DNA of 64,000 bases from contig NC_092576.1 of assembly GCF_037975245.1 (NCBI RefSeq), positions 43,345,611 to 43,409,610 of the forward strand. Direction: 5' to 3'. Both the position numbers and the translations under genes were made by a program. The notes beneath the pieces are model-generated. The model made no database searches. It saw only the letters and a list, made by a program, of their open reading frames with translations, and was not told the origin of the DNA. Below, piece by piece: positions 51,476 through 64,000 of this stretch (the first letter of the stretch is position 1; each line of letters begins with the position of its first letter). The DNA is from Apostichopus japonicus (taxonomy: Eukaryota; Echinodermata; Holothuroidea; Aspidochirotida; Stichopodidae).

Positions 51476-53461
51476 GTCCCATCAGTCACAGTTTTTTAAC
51501 ATTTGTTTTAGTCATAAGTCAACAGAATGATTTTAGCTGTTGTTGGGGTCAATCTATCTAGTACTACTCAAGGCTTAATCTGGCATTAGCAGAGATTCTT
51601 CAATTGTGTATAGGGTTATGTGCAAGACAACCTGAAACTTCTGTCCCATCAGTCACAGAATTAGGCTGCATGTGTGGTGCAATGCAAAATGGGGAAATCC
51701 AGTGCTGGAAGACAGCGAAACAGGAGGGAACGTTTGAAAGCAGAGGGGAAATATGATGCATATAAAAAAAAAAAACACAATCAGCGTATCGCAAACAGTG
51801 GGCCCACAAAAAGAAGCGGGAGATGTCTTCACAACAGAAACGTCGAGAACGTGAACAAAAACGCAAATCAGAATACAGGTACAGTATATTTCTTCAATTT
51901 AATTTGTTAGACCATGTTATTGAAAGCAGCTTGTGTCACTGACATGATGGTGACATGATGAAGTGTTCATTGACCTGTGAAGGTTATCCTGAATCAAGAT
52001 TGGTATACATGTCAGATCTTTGGATTTACTGTCCCATCAGTCACAGTATATGGTTCAGATAGTATAGCCTATATTGGACAGTTTGCAATGCCTAAAAGTA
52101 TTAGTACAAGAATAGTGTCGTTCCATTCATACCTTATTTCCTAAAAAGAAATGACATAACAACTATTATCATCTACAGCAGTGGCGTGCACAGAGGTTTG
52201 TAGAGAGGGCTGGATCACTGCATACAGGCCCTTCTGTCCAAAATTTGAGGAATGCAATATTCTTGGATCACAGAACAATGAGGTCGAGTTGAAGGAACTG
52301 GTGGGTCTATCAGGGGAGAAAAGAACCTGAAGCACTGAACAACACACTCCTGGTTGGCAGTATCACCACAGGACTACCCACCACACAAGTTAATTAGTTT
52401 TCACAGAACCACTAGGCTGTAACTTAAATGATGTAAGGTCCAATCCAATCATTGGTAAGGCCAGGTGGATCCTTTTTGTAGTATATGTATGCCCCTTTGC
52501 CTATTAGTTTTGGCTCTTTACTCATGGGATGTTGACCACTTTAGTATTTTTGGGGGAAATGGAGAACATGGCTCAAAAAAATGGTATTAGACTTTCACTA
52601 TATGATGGGCAGATTGGACCCTTTAAATCCACAGTTGAGAGTATCTCGGTACTTTTGCTGCCCAGGGTTAAGCTCAGCATATTGTCAAAAAGCTCATGTG
52701 ACTTAAATGACTTCATCAATGTTGTATAATTAGTATCCTGTTCATTATCAATGTTTGCATGTTTCAAGGCTCAGCTCGTTCTGTTGTTGTTAATAAATAA
52801 AATGCAGGTTTCAAATGCATATGGATTGTGTTTCATTTTTCCAGTTGTCAGTACTTGATACACCTAAGTGGGATCACATGAGTCCCATACATGGGAAACA
52901 TACCTCACCAAATATAGGCCCAAACAGCTTTCCCAGTGAGGCCCCAACAAATCACACACCCATGACTCAGTCATATGGGGCTATATGAGACAGCAAGTGT
53001 GGAATGGAACAGGTTTTCCCATTGGCCTGTGTCTGTTCTATATATGCCAGTTGCTTATATGGCAAACCAATGTGGGACCCATACCCCCATTGGCCAACTC
53101 GAGTGGGCCCTACCTGTGATGACTATGGGTGGCTAGAGCCCAGATGACCCAAGTTTAAAGCTAGTTGGCACCATATGTGGATGCAAACTGAAGTTAATGC
53201 AAAACAAAATTTGCCATAATTTTGGAGGAGATAGCGTCCCATCAGTCACAGAGCTTCTGTCCCATCAGTCACAAGGGAAATGCCACTGTGTGAAATAGTT
53301 AATGCCAATATTCTCTCAATGGTGATGCTCTGATATAGCTACATTAAGTAGCTACCAGGAGGGGTATATACCCAACTCATTCTTTTCATTCTGAGATAGC
53401 GCTTACAAGTTAACTAAATGTACCTAAAAATGGTGGTCCGCAAATGTCCCATCAGTCACAG
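51476..53461 (+). repeat. Interspersed 16-mer GTCCCATCAGTCACAG, six copies (copy 2)
   Basis: At 51476, 51643, 52031, 53236, 53259 (last base A) and 53446. All six positions of copy 1 are kept without any base change, although the flanks differ at many sites. Confidence 0.8.
51689..51878 (+). pseudogene. Basic exon, copy 2, frameshifted
   Basis: Equivalent of 23174-23358. The A run after GATGCATAT is 12 long instead of 7, a +5 change that shifts the frame after KYDAYKKK. The rest is otherwise well preserved, and two residues are closer to a likely ancestor (RKR instead of KCK). The shift makes this copy unable to encode the same protein. Confidence 0.6.
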
Positions 53462-54649
53462 GGCTACTCTAAGTGCTCCCTATCTAAAAGGAACATACTC
53501 ATGTGAACAGTTCTTCAATGATGGACCACAGGACAGGGGCACATACTCAAAAACCACTGGAGTGGTAGTCCAAGATGTCTGCTTTGTTAATCATAAAATA
53601 TCTTTTGATACCTTCTTAAAAATAACAGTGAACATAATAATGGGTACATTTGGTGTAAGTATATACTGAGAATAAAAAGCTTTGAAGAGGTTCAATCCAA
53701 ATCATAATAACAAATGAGGAAAAAACCTGTCTTTATGTTGATGTGACAAGGACTTACAGAACCAAAATAATGGCAAGTTCTTCTCAATGTCAAGAAAAAT
53801 TTAAAAACTTCTTGAATATGCAAATACCTGTCATACCCATTTAACAATATTCAAAGAACACAATTGTTAGAGGAGATACTAGTTAGGCTTTTTGAAAATC
53901 TAAAACTTGAGCACATGCATGAGTATAAAGTGCAAGAATGCCTTTACTCAAGATGTTTTCACTGAAAAAGATTATGAAAAGAGGGAGCACCAACCTAAAA
54001 ATTACCGAGTTTATAGATACATATATAATCTATTACTATTGTTAAAACATTATGTTGCAAAGGTCCCTTTGTAAGAAAAGTAAACTGTGACCTTTGGGTG
54101 CATGCCCAAAGAAATTTCAATGGTAAAAAATGTTGAAATTCATATCGAAAATATTTCCTGGTATGTTCTTTATCAAGTTGTATGAACTGGTCTTCTTAAC
54201 CCACCCCCCCCATCCACAAGACAAGGTTTTTTGGTGGGGTGGAAGTATATCACTTTTGCATATTTTAGTGGAGCTATGTTATGTTTCTCAAAGAATTGCA
54301 TAAAAAGTTCATGTTTTGGTCCCTACATTCACTCAAATGTACAATGAATTCTAAAGCGATTCTAACACCTGACGTCACAAAGTCACATTTTGGAGGCAAG
54401 GGTGTCAATGGAGCATCAATATAGACCGGGAGCCCATAGGGCTTGGTTAGCTGGGAAGGTAATCAATTGCCTTGTACATCACAATGTTCACAGTGCATTC
54501 CTGTTTATGAAACCAGACGACTGGCAAACCGGCTGGGGTGGGTGTGGCTGGGAAAGCAACTTTAAAGTCACCTAAAAGCTAACCTAGATCAGCTTTCATG
54601 GTAACCACATCAAAGTAAATACAATGTGTCAGGTATGGCCCCATGAGCA
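51879..54649. other. Non-coding part of copy 2
   Basis: Matches 23359-26089 with small insertions and deletions. It contains the broken equivalent of the 71-codon frame (52185-52400) and the CCCAT/ATGGG-rich stretch (52870-53150). No gene is supported. Confidence 0.4.
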
Positions 54650-55430
54650 ACAAATGGCCATCGCCAGTAATTATTGGTGGTGGGGTAGCTTTGCCAGCCT
54701 CACGGAGACCTAGGTCAGCTCATGAGTTTAACACTTGAAACCTACTGGAAAATGATGGTTAGGACTTCAGATACAAGGGATGGGCATTTCCAGTCATTTT
54801 TATTGGCGGGTACCCCTGCCAGTAAACCCCCAAAATGCCCATCCCCTCATTGACCTAAGTCAGCTCATGAAGTAACCAGTTGAAAACTACTGGAAAATGA
54901 TTAGCAGGACTCTATATGTGAGGGATGGGCAATTCCAGTAATTTGTATTAGTGGGGTACCCCTGCAAGTAGACCCCCAAAATGCCAATCCCCTTCATTGA
55001 CCTAGGTGTGCTCATGATGTAACCAGTTGAAACCTACCGAAAAATAATTAGCAGGACTCTATATGTAAGGGATGGGCAATTCCAGTAATTTATATTAGTG
55101 GGGTACCCCTGCCAGTAGACCCCCAAAAAGCCCATCCCCTCATTGACCTAGGTCAGCTCATAAGGTAACCAGTTGATACCTACTGGAAAATGATAGGTAT
55201 CACTTCATATGTAAGATTTGGGCATTTCCAGAAATGTCTTAGTGGGATACACGTGCCAGTAGACCCCAAAAAGCTCATCCCCTCATTGACCCAGGTCAGA
55301 TCATGAAGTATCTAGTTAAAAACTACCGAAAAATAATTAGCAGGACTCTATATGTAAGGGATGGGCAATTCCAGTAATTTATATCAGTGGGGTACCCCTG
55401 CCAGTAGACCCCCAAAATGCCCATCCCCAA
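54650..55430. repeat. 146-bp tandem array, about 5 units (copy 2)
   Basis: Same unit as 26090-27766 (CTCATTGACC, GGGATGGGCA, GGGGTACCCCTGCCAG). The first two and the last units match the ends of the copy 1 array, so the difference is in the middle: units were lost here or gained in copy 1. Confidence 0.9.
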
Positions 55431-57890
55431 TCATCTCCACCCAAACTACTTTTCACCCAAAATGTTATATCTATAATTATATATATACATGCAAGGTATA
55501 CTTAAAGATAGGGTATAACAATGTTTTGTGCAGCTTCAGCACTTTCGGAATTATATTTTTAAATTCATAACAGAGTCAATACAATATTTGAATGTTTGTT
55601 AGCCAATATATTAATATTTATGGTATTAAATAATAATAAAAGTCCAAAACCAACATAAACTTTGCTTACAAAGTAATGACCTTCAGTACAATACAACATT
55701 TGTGTAATCAGGGCTCTTATATCGCTTACTGAAATATTCAACCTGTCTCAATTTTGCCAACCAATAATTCTCCAATTGTGCAGCATCAGCCAATACTGCA
55801 ATCCTTATCATCCACAAAAGTATGTGACTTTGTGAGCTTCGGAATTATCATCCTGGCATTTTTTAATATTAAAGGTATAATGTCATGAAATTCAAGGCAA
55901 ATTGCAGTCAAGTGTAAGTTTAGTTTCTAATTATTGGTTCATACAACAGCATCCTAAACACATGTGTTTGTTGTACCATTTATGTTGCATGATCATGTGC
56001 AGTGGAACAGATCATGATTGCACAGGAGAATACTTGTCAGCCTACAGCTGGTTTACAAGCACCACTTGTTAAAGCTCATACTGGCATTACTGTTACTGAA
56101 AAAAGATGCAATATGAACCACAGAAAATAATGCATATTTTTTTCATTAGATGCAGACATTGAAGAATTTCATTGATTTCCAATGCATATTTATATACTTT
56201 CTTCACAACATGTGAAAACAATGTTCTGTATATATAATTTGTAAAAGTGTTGTACAACTAGGTGTTTAGCATTAGCAGTACATCAGTTAGGAATGCATTA
56301 TTATGGGCTCTGTTTTGTTGTCAACACAATAACAGACTAAAGCCTGCTAAATGTAACACTTTATCATCAGGTTTCTAGTGCAATTATGTGGCAATGACAA
56401 CCAGCTAAAAACTTGGGTTCTAAATTAAACTGCATAACTTTACCTTTACTTGCTTACCCTCAACCATGTACATGCCCTATGCAGTATTGTGGGTAATGTC
56501 AAATTTAATACACATCAACCAGTCACTAGTCAACCACTTCACATATCAACTTCCAGTTGCAGTATTATTGTACTTTCCATAACCTCATTATTTTTTATGA
56601 AATGAGCGCCAAATGCATTGTGGGTTCATCTACTCAACCATCTACTCACCAAGTACGAGAACAGTCTAACTGACATCAGAAGCAAATGCAAATACTATAC
56701 TGTACATATGAGATTAACTACTGGCAGTTTTAACACATATTTTAAGAGAAGTCAATTATAAACTACTTTGGAAATCTATCTGCTTTAGTAGAAGATTCCA
56801 ATTCGGGCTTTTTGTTCAGTGTATAGTAAAGGTTTTGAAATTATAAAAACAGAAAAAGAGCATCAATTCAGTTTTAATATGCAATACATTTTTAAATTGA
56901 AGTAAAAATATATTTAAATTCAATACAACTCATCAAATTTGTAATATAAACCTGAATGCAAATTGGTATAAAAGGGAGTTCCAATGCCCTAATAATGAGG
57001 TTTTGTAGATAAAAGGCAATAAGGATCATTAACTTAATATGATCAAATATGAAATATGACATTGTGTTTACAATTTAGCTGTATCTGGCTTTTTTCTCTC
57101 TGGTGCAAACTGTTCATAAATTATTATTGAGATGATGCTGTCCCCCATAAATGGAAAAGTGCAGGATATTGACATTTTATTAATTTGGAACAAGAATTTA
57201 TAATGATGTGACATGGCTTATACTCCTTAGCCAGGTACAGTAACTCTCTTTTCTGTGCAATCACATGGTATTACAGGGTTACAGGTTTAATTAACATACA
57301 CTTAATTTGTAATACTAGTTTGTAGTATAGGTATATAAGTTCTTTTTCATTTGCAAAAAGGGACATCTAGTAAGGGGTAGCATGATCTATGCTGGGACTG
57401 CTTGATTTGTAATTTGAAGTTGTAACAACATTCCATTCGTATGCTATTGAAAATATACAACCTAAGCAAATCAAATATCATTTTGTGTTACTATTCTGTT
57501 TTAATAGGAGACCTGTTCAATCATGGCTAAACCAAATTGCTTAATAGTTTTCCCAAACTACAAAGAACATAAATAACGCTTATCAATTTGAAAAAAAAAA
57601 AATTATAATAATGTACATGAATACAGTGGTTCAGTTTCACCCTAATTACTTTGTGTTAGTGGTTGGTAATTTTGAATTGGTGTCGATAATATGACATACT
57701 TCTCCAGTTTTTCCCCAAAAAATAGGAAGATCATCTAATTAATTTCATCTCTCACTATTTGGTTGTTTTTCTGAGACTATAACTTTAAATCTTTGTAATA
57801 TTTTACAGGATCAACACACAAAATTAAATTAATCTGCCAACATACTTAACAGTCTTTTCTCTGCCAGCTTCTGGCATTTGCCAGATTCAT
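55431..57890. other. Non-coding part of copy 2
   Basis: Matches 27767-30210 closely; nothing was recognised. Confidence 0.45.
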
Positions 57891-57973
57891 TTATAATTTT
57901 TGTTTCACAATAAACCAGTTGTATGGGACATCTTCGCCCCGTGTCTTTAGGAAGTCATTAATCTTTTTTTGAT
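57891..57973 (-). pseudogene. Orphan terminal exon of gene B (copy 2)
   Basis: Equivalent of 30211-30293 with frame, acceptor (TTGCACCTAG) and stop intact and one visible Q-to-R change. All upstream gene B exons lie in the 7-kb segment missing from this copy, so the exon has no gene left. Confidence 0.5.
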
Positions 57974-60136
57974 CTAGGTGCAAAAAGAAACATCAGCAAA
58001 GTATTAGCGACTTCTTAATATACAAATTAAAAACAATGGGAAAATCACCCCCTACCCCAGCCGACAAATTAAAAAAAATTGACTGAGGCAATCCCCCATT
58101 TCTAACATCCTAGTAAAAACACTGCACAACTCATGAATAATTGATGACATAATGTCCTTTCCCATAAGATCAATTGTATATCATTATTCACATGAATATT
58201 TAACAGTTAAATTCAAGTGGTTTTCCACACTATACTTAATTTTTACATATGTTATCAGAAAAGAATCGTAAATGACCTCGTTCTTTAACATCATCGATGA
58301 GCCACTACTTATCGGCCATGTTAGGTAAGAAGCATTTGGTGCAGAATAGTTTAAGCAAAAACGACATTTGACCTAATATTCATGTAAAATAGCTCAATTA
58401 AATATTATAACTAGGCTAACCATTATGTTTCAATACATGCCAATAATTAATATCAACACAAATGTCCACAAATCATCTGATCATGCACATTTCAGGGTAA
58501 AATAGGGATAATTTGACACATTTGTTTACCAGAATAATAACAACATGGGTGCTAAAATATCTGATTGCGACTCATCTGACAAATCTCTCGTGCAGGTTTC
58601 CTTCTGTAGTGAGGGCGAGAGATTACATTTTGAAAAGGAATGGGCTTGAGAGGTTAGCCTATGTTGGCAAAGGCTATTACTATGTATATCCACCCCCCCC
58701 CCCCCAAAAAAAAACAAGGTGAAACACTGACCTGTTCTGAGAATTTTGACAGATTATTAACAATATGAACTATACAGTGATGTCACTGAACCCCACATGG
58801 AATATTGTTGCTACTGAAAACTAGCTTACTCTAACATACAGATACATGCAGTAGTCAACAGTATTGTGCCTGGCTAACCATAATTATGATAGGATGGTAT
58901 ACATATATAGCAGACACAGTTGTCAACAAAGTTCTTGTTATTGAACTTTACTGGACTTTACTGTCTAGCTTGTGACTAATATGCCTAAATTAATGCATGT
59001 AACTTTTGACTGCATGTTACTTAAATAGCTTACATGTGTGTGCGCATGTGTGCATGCACACATGTAAGCTATGTGTGCATGTGCATGCAAGTAAAATATT
59101 CAGTAATCATCATATCCCGAAATGGCCTACATAAACAAAACCCAGGAGTAACTTTGAAAACACCCTTTTTGTATTGTTCACTTGTGGTGCAGGTAATGAT
59201 TTGTTTGTGCAGGTAATTTTTGTTTAACCTACATGCAAAGGTGCATGTACAATTTTTTTTTTTTTTTTTTTTTTGTAATTGGAACACTGGTTGACAGTCA
59301 CCAGTTTATTACACCTCTGTTTATAGCTCCATGATTACACATTCAAGAAAGAAAACAGCCTCAGGCCATACCAATTACAGGCCACTACATCAAACCACTA
59401 TACATCTGTTGCATTCAATTCAATACCATGAATGCCATAATATATTGACCAATCCCAATACTTCTAGTCATTAAAGTTACAGTAAATTCACCAAATCTTT
59501 GACATGGCAATATGTGCACCTACTCTAAACAATGGCAGTGAGGGAAGATCTCACCATGAAATGTATTAATGTCCTAATGCACCAACTCACATATCCATGA
59601 ATGTAAACAACTGTTCCAACATGCATGACCATAAACATAATACTTTTTATAGAACAGGTTTAGCAGATGACTTTTTAGTTCTGTTTCTCGATACACATAA
59701 ATTTGGCATCCTACTGTAATAACCACATCTTAGATAACAATTATTTTACCTCTGTGTGAAAGCATCGGTGACTAAAACAGCTATGTAAATTAGTGTACTG
59801 GTTTCAACTTAACAAGTTCTACGTGCTGGGCAGAAGAGCAATAGAGACAGAAATTTCCCTAGGATTGATAAAGATAAAAGATAAAAGTGAATCTGTGTAA
59901 GAATGGCACTGTATACTGTGTGGCACAGTGCAGCACAGTGTAACAGGAACTGGAATAGATACTTACAGTTTGAGTAGTTTTATGTTGTTCGAGTTAGTGT
60001 TAATATTTACTAACAGCTGTATGCCGTTGTATGCCATATACTGTGTAAGGTGGGAGAGGGAAGGGGAAAGGGTAAATACAATGTTCGCTCTACATTAGCA
60101 ACGTAGGTTTCTGCAGGTTGATATGTACATATGCTT
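57974..60136. other. Non-coding part of copy 2
   Basis: Matches 30294-31286 and then 38295-39425. It includes the acidic frame at 58528-58605, the join at 58985, a T-run at 59253-59274, and the Z-type palindrome at 59027-59070. Confidence 0.45.
59027..59070. repeat. Palindrome with alternating TG/CA core (copy 2)
   Basis: Same 14-bp arms as 38335-38378; the core has CATG in place of CACG. Confidence 0.75.
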
Positions 60137-60818
60137 CAGGCGCGTATCCAGGATTTTCAAACCCGGGGGGCGCGAATTACTATCTAAGCGGAGCGCCACC
60201 ATCGGTTGGCGCGCAGCGTACAAGAAAATTTCTTATTTTGATACCCCCCAGATCACCGGAAACGGCACTTCTCGGGCTTGAAATGACCAACCAGATGTAC
60301 ACTTTTTGCCTGAGAACCAAGTATTCCCTAATTTTTTTCCATCCATAACCTTTTTGAAGATTGTCAACCCGGCACACATCATGATCGACCTGATCGCATC
60401 TCCTGTGGGTCTTTGCTTTTGTAGGTGATTCTACGTCGCGGCCCACAATACCCGTCAGCCCCACTTTTCAAGGTTTTAAGCCCCATATTTGTTCAGAATT
60501 TGAAAATTCACATTTCTCGTGAATAAACTCACTTCAAAACATACTCATAATGTTGTACAAAATTTCATCTATGGACAACCAATATAGAAAAACTTCCTTC
60601 AACCCCTAACAGACCGGTCAAAATTGCACGATTAGAGGGAAGTGTGATGCAGAATGTTGGTCAGAAATTTTCGAAACTTCAGACACAGTTAATTTATTGG
60701 TGTACAAATATTAAAACCTGTTATAACGGCTATTATAAAACTTGGTTGAAGGAAATGAAACAATAGCAGATATTTCCGAAACCGAACACTACACACATGG
60801 GCGTAGGAGGCGCGGCGG

Positions 60819-61194
60819 CAGTGGCGGAGCTAGGGGTATTGGTCAGGAGGGGCGAGAATGGTCTGTAGGGGCGCTTTCGACACTATCTAAGCGGAGCGCC
60901 ACCACTGGTTGGCGCGTAGCGTACAGAAAATTTTTGAGTAAAGATACTCCCTAGATCGCCGGAAATGACCCTTTCCGGGCCTGGCTAATTTGCAGATAAA
61001 CGAAGAATAAGGTGTCATCGCCAAATTACACCAACAAAATGTGACAAATGTCAATAAGTAGATGAGAGCGCAATAAAAAAGTCAATAATCTAGAATAAGT
61101 AAAAAGTGGTAAAGAGCTGAAAAGGCGCCAGCAGTCCATTTGAGTCCGTCAGGGGGGCATCCGTCCCCATGACCGTATGGACGCTCCGCCACTG
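60819..61194. mobile_element. Nested hAT-like MITE, 376 bp
   Basis: The terminal inverted repeat CAGTGGCGGAGC is perfect at both ends. The adjoining 8 bases are CGCGGCGG and CCCGGCGG (7 of 8 equal), as expected for an 8-bp hAT target duplication. It sits inside the 2168-bp insertion. It carries its own version of the subterminal word TATCTAAGCGGAGCGCCACCA (at 60884). Confidence 0.75.
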
Positions 61195-61538
61195 CCCGGC
61201 GGGGGTGCAGCCCCTAATTCGCCATTACTATGTAAAAGAGAGTTTTGACATAATTGGACCTCCATGCTTTTTATACATCTACGTGAGACATGTCGTTGTT
61301 TACATTAGCATCCCGCGGTATACTGCGCAATTTTAACGGAACGTACGGTACATGATGGCATGCGATGTAATAACCGATGCTTGCTTATATGATATTGACA
61401 TTAACACGTTGAGCGCGCACGAAAATTTGTGGTTATTTTTCAGGCAAGTCGGACAGTTTTAAGGCTTTTCATCCTGGAACGCCATTTTCATGCTCACTGA
61501 TATGATGTGATATCTGCTGTTTGCGTTACAAATTCAAA

Positions 61539-61800
61539 CAGGCGCGTAAGAAGGAATTTGTCAAGGGAGGGGCGAAGCCTGTAGGCAAATTATCTAAGCG
61601 TAGCGCCACCATAGGTTGGCGCGAAGCGTACAAGAAAATTTTGGCCGCAAATGCCTCCCAGATCGCTGGAAATGGCACTACCCAGGACCATTTGTTAGCG
61701 CGAAGCGTACAAGCAAATTTTGGGCAAAAAATGTCTCCCAGATCGCTGGAAATGACACTTTCCAGGCCTTGTAAGTTGCATCTAAGCACTTTCTATTTTT
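61539..61800. mobile_element. Internal element end with subterminal repeats
   Basis: CAGGCGCGTAAGAAGG at 61539 resembles the outer left end. It is followed at 61591 by TATCTAAGCGTAGCGCCACC, and a second GCGCGAAGCGTACAAG copy follows at 61695. Each GCGTACAA word is followed about 40 bases on by CCCAGATCGC(T/C)GGAAATG. A third related element is therefore probably nested here; its other end is not clear. Confidence 0.5.
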
Positions 61801-62093
61801 AAATTACTTAGCGATATCATTTAAAAAAATGCTGAATGAGGGGGGGGGGGCGGGCGGTCGCCCCCATCCCAAAAATCGTCATGTTCGAGACCAGCCACAG
61901 TTGGTTTCATAGCACAATTCTACACACGCGTTATGATAGACCATATATAGAATATATATAGATCATTAGTGAGAGAGGAAAATGGAAACGTCAAAAAATG
62001 GAGTTGTCGGTGTAAGGGGTGGGGTGAGTCACACATTTACGAAATCATTGATCCGTCACTGGCTACCCTTCAGCGCTGTAATGATGTCACTGT

Positions 62094-62257
62094 TCCTCTT
62101 TCTCTTCCCGATGTCTTCGCGTTTTTCTTTTACTCCCTCCTTTTCTCCCTTTTCTCTCTTTCTTCATTTTCTTTTCCCTTCCTTCCTCTCCTCCTCCTCT
62201 TTTTCCCCCTCTTTTTTCCTTTTTTCTTCTCTTTTTTTTCTCTCCCCTTTTTCTTAC
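62094..62257 (+). repeat. Polypyrimidine tract next to a GC palindrome
   Basis: About 160 bases that are almost only C and T on the + strand, ending just before the 16-bp palindrome GGGGGCGCGCGCCCCC (62261-62276). Such tracts can form triplex structures. Open frames over it, rich in F, S, L or K, R, E, are composition artefacts. Confidence 0.8.
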
Positions 62258-62309
62258 CCGGGGGGCGCGCGCCCCCAACGCCCCCCCCCCTGGATACGCA
62301 CCTGTGCTT

Positions 62310-64000
62310 TTACTTTAACCTTTGATTTGGTCCATGACACTTGCATTTAATGATTTATGTGTAGTCTATTATGTGCAAAGACTTGATGCGTCAAGTATAG
62401 TAATTCTCACTTTACAGAGACAGCAAATGAATATACTGTTATCAGTGTTCTTTCTGACAAAGTAATCTTGAATTTCAAGGTAATGATTCTCATGTCTGCT
62501 TTGGTAGAATACTGTACCTAGTTTTGCAGATACTTTTCAAGGACTTATATTCCGAGAGCACCATTGGTATTCATGTGTAGCCTTACCTATGGAAAATAGT
62601 GACATATGTTTAGTGTGTTCCACAGAACATGAGTCTTGAAAGTAGAATGCATAAATATGCTATTGTTTAAGTGTAAAATACATTTTAAAAATTTAAGGGT
62701 TGGAACAGTCCTTTTCCTTTCATTTACATCAAACCTCTCATTGACCAAAAATCTTTCACTTGTATTCTTTTTAATCATATGCTTTTTATATTCATGATGT
62801 AAGATCCTTTTATCATGAAATTTGTTTGATGTAACTTTGAAGTTTACCTACTTCACAAGTAAAAGAGAAATTTGTTCAAAACTTACTCATGGCAAGAGGG
62901 ATGTTTAATATGAAGTGATATTCTACACCCCCCTCCCATGTACTTGAAGTTCTTATCAAACAAGATTATTTATTCCTTTGCACTATTGGCCTTCAACTTT
63001 CCCCTTCTAGGATAGGGTACTACAGTTCCCAAAATTATAGATATACTTTAGAAATTGTTCTGTCCATTTCCCAGATGTATACAGTACTGTAAGGAAGGTT
63101 CAGACAAGGAAAATCAACTAAAACTTAGGATAAAGAGTTGTTTTCATTCTCACTTTGTGATATTTGGACCAGCGAAGACTAGAGAATACCCAGAGTTTTA
63201 GCAACTGCCTAAAACTGTATGATCTGATCTATTATTTACGTCAATGAGTTTCATTCAATCTGGGATCAAACAATATAAGAGAAAAGTAATTAATGATAGC
63301 CTTTGATAATGATAAACTTTGTTTCTAAACAGATATGCTTGAATTACAAATAAAAGTAAAAAAAAAACATAATCAATGCATCTAATCAATGCATATACAT
63401 ATACATAAACAGAATAATTTGAATTCGCGAAAGTGAACCCTGCACTACATTAGATCGAAAAAGACGTGCAATTAAACCAAACTAAACATACTAAATTTCC
63501 CGTTACCTCTACATAAAATATCAATACAAAAACAACAACTTACTTCTTTGGCAGTATACTAAAATCACACGCTATAATGACTTCAGACTATCTAGCTTTC
63601 CTGAGAAAAAAACGGTTAATAGTTCTTACAGTAAACAAATCGACCGTGAAGGAATGTCGTAATTGTTTCCTGAGCGTGACCGGAAATTAAATACTAAAAT
63701 ATGATAAATGAAAAGGTTAAATAGAACTGAAGCGTGCAGTAATCCCGACTGCTCGCAACATCATTCATCAGTGATAAATTTGTAAATGTTCTTTCTGTTC
63801 AACATTAGGGTATATTGAACCAGTCATTGTTGAGATGCATATCATGTGTCCGTCCAAGCTTTTACAACTTTCGGATTGTTTTTCTTGGGATTTATTATTT
63901 CTGGAAAGTTAGCGGAATCAATCAGACATATCAATTCCTTTCTTTCTAAAATGCACACTAAACATCCTTCAAAATAGCCCTCTTACTGACCAACGCGTAT
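62310..64000. other. Non-coding end of window (copy 2)
   Basis: Matches 39426-40497 and 42015-42626. Nothing was recognised beyond the duplication. Confidence 0.45.

Larger units (their letters stand above)
60137..62304. mobile_element. Composite DNA transposon insertion, 2168 bp, 5-bp target duplication
   Basis: The ends are inverted: CAGGCGCGTATCCAGG on the left, CCTGGATACGCACCTG on the right (15 of 16 pair). TGCTT stands on both sides (60132-60136 and 62305-62309), and copy 1 has a single TGCTT at the empty site near 39421. The sequence is much richer in CpG and G/C runs than its surroundings. No transposase frame was found. The 5-bp duplication does not fit hAT (8), and I do not assign a superfamily. 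Confidence 0.85.
51309..64000. repeat. Large direct duplication, copy 2 (runs off the window)
   Basis: Matches 22787-42626 in order and orientation. Compared with copy 1 it lacks 31287-38294, has about 5 rather than 11 units of the 146-bp array, lacks the hAT insertion, and carries a 2168-bp insertion (60137-62304). At the 7-kb difference the join is at 58985 with 2-3 bases of microhomology (CCTAA/AAATTAATG) and no target duplication, so deletion in copy 2 is more likely than insertion in copy 1. Confidence 0.9.

Noticed and set aside
61969-62350. Phe/Ser/Leu-rich and Lys/Arg/Glu-rich proteins
   Set aside because: They are readings of the polypyrimidine tract in different frames.

Overview
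The window is nuclear DNA from an animal. Its genes are split by introns with GT/AG borders, it carries decayed LINE retrotransposons and hAT-type DNA transposons, long TA tracts and satellite arrays, and most of it is non-coding AT-rich sequence. A marine invertebrate deuterostome is a reasonable guess from the overall texture, but nothing here fixes the species. No rRNA or tRNA gene and no bacterial-style operon was seen. Most long open frames are chance frames or TA-repeat frames.

Layout. Bases 361-3464 hold a broken LINE (endonuclease plus reverse transcriptase, + strand). A (TA)n tract and a hairpin follow. At 4651-12020 (+) there is a small five-exon gene, called gene A here. I assembled it from splice sites that are all in phase 1; its 81-nt third exon is present twice. 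Bases 12.2-17.1 kb are non-coding. A 570-bp (TA)n tract then leads into a 209-bp satellite array (17.77-22.61 kb, about 23 units). Bases 22.79-42.63 kb are the first copy (copy 1) of a large direct duplication. It contains a repeated 16-mer, a basic-protein exon, a 146-bp tandem array, a minus-strand gene (gene B, 36.3-30.2 kb) with a SET methyltransferase exon, and a hAT insertion (40498-42014). Bases 42.63-50.63 kb are not duplicated within the window. They carry a hairpin/(TA)n pair, a fragment resembling the end of a GPCR, and a minus-strand LINE relic. Copy 2 of the duplication begins at a 102-bp perfect palindrome (50925-51026) and runs off the window end. It lacks about 7 kb that contain most of gene B and carries its own 2168-bp transposon nest (60137-62304).

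How the genes relate. Genes A and B look like relatives: both have an exon beginning RKY-x-x-W and a terminal exon with an I-x-DFL motif, mostly with phase-1 introns. I recall, from general knowledge of predicted proteins, SET8/KMT5A-like methyltransferases that carry such a C-terminal module in other animals. In gene B the SET exon carries a 1-bp deletion and an 84-nt acidic exon is present twice. In copy 2 only the terminal exon survives. The picture is of a small gene family being duplicated, reshuffled and broken among satellites and transposons. The large duplication could also be two haplotypes wrongly placed in tandem by the assembler, and this must be excluded before any biological reading.
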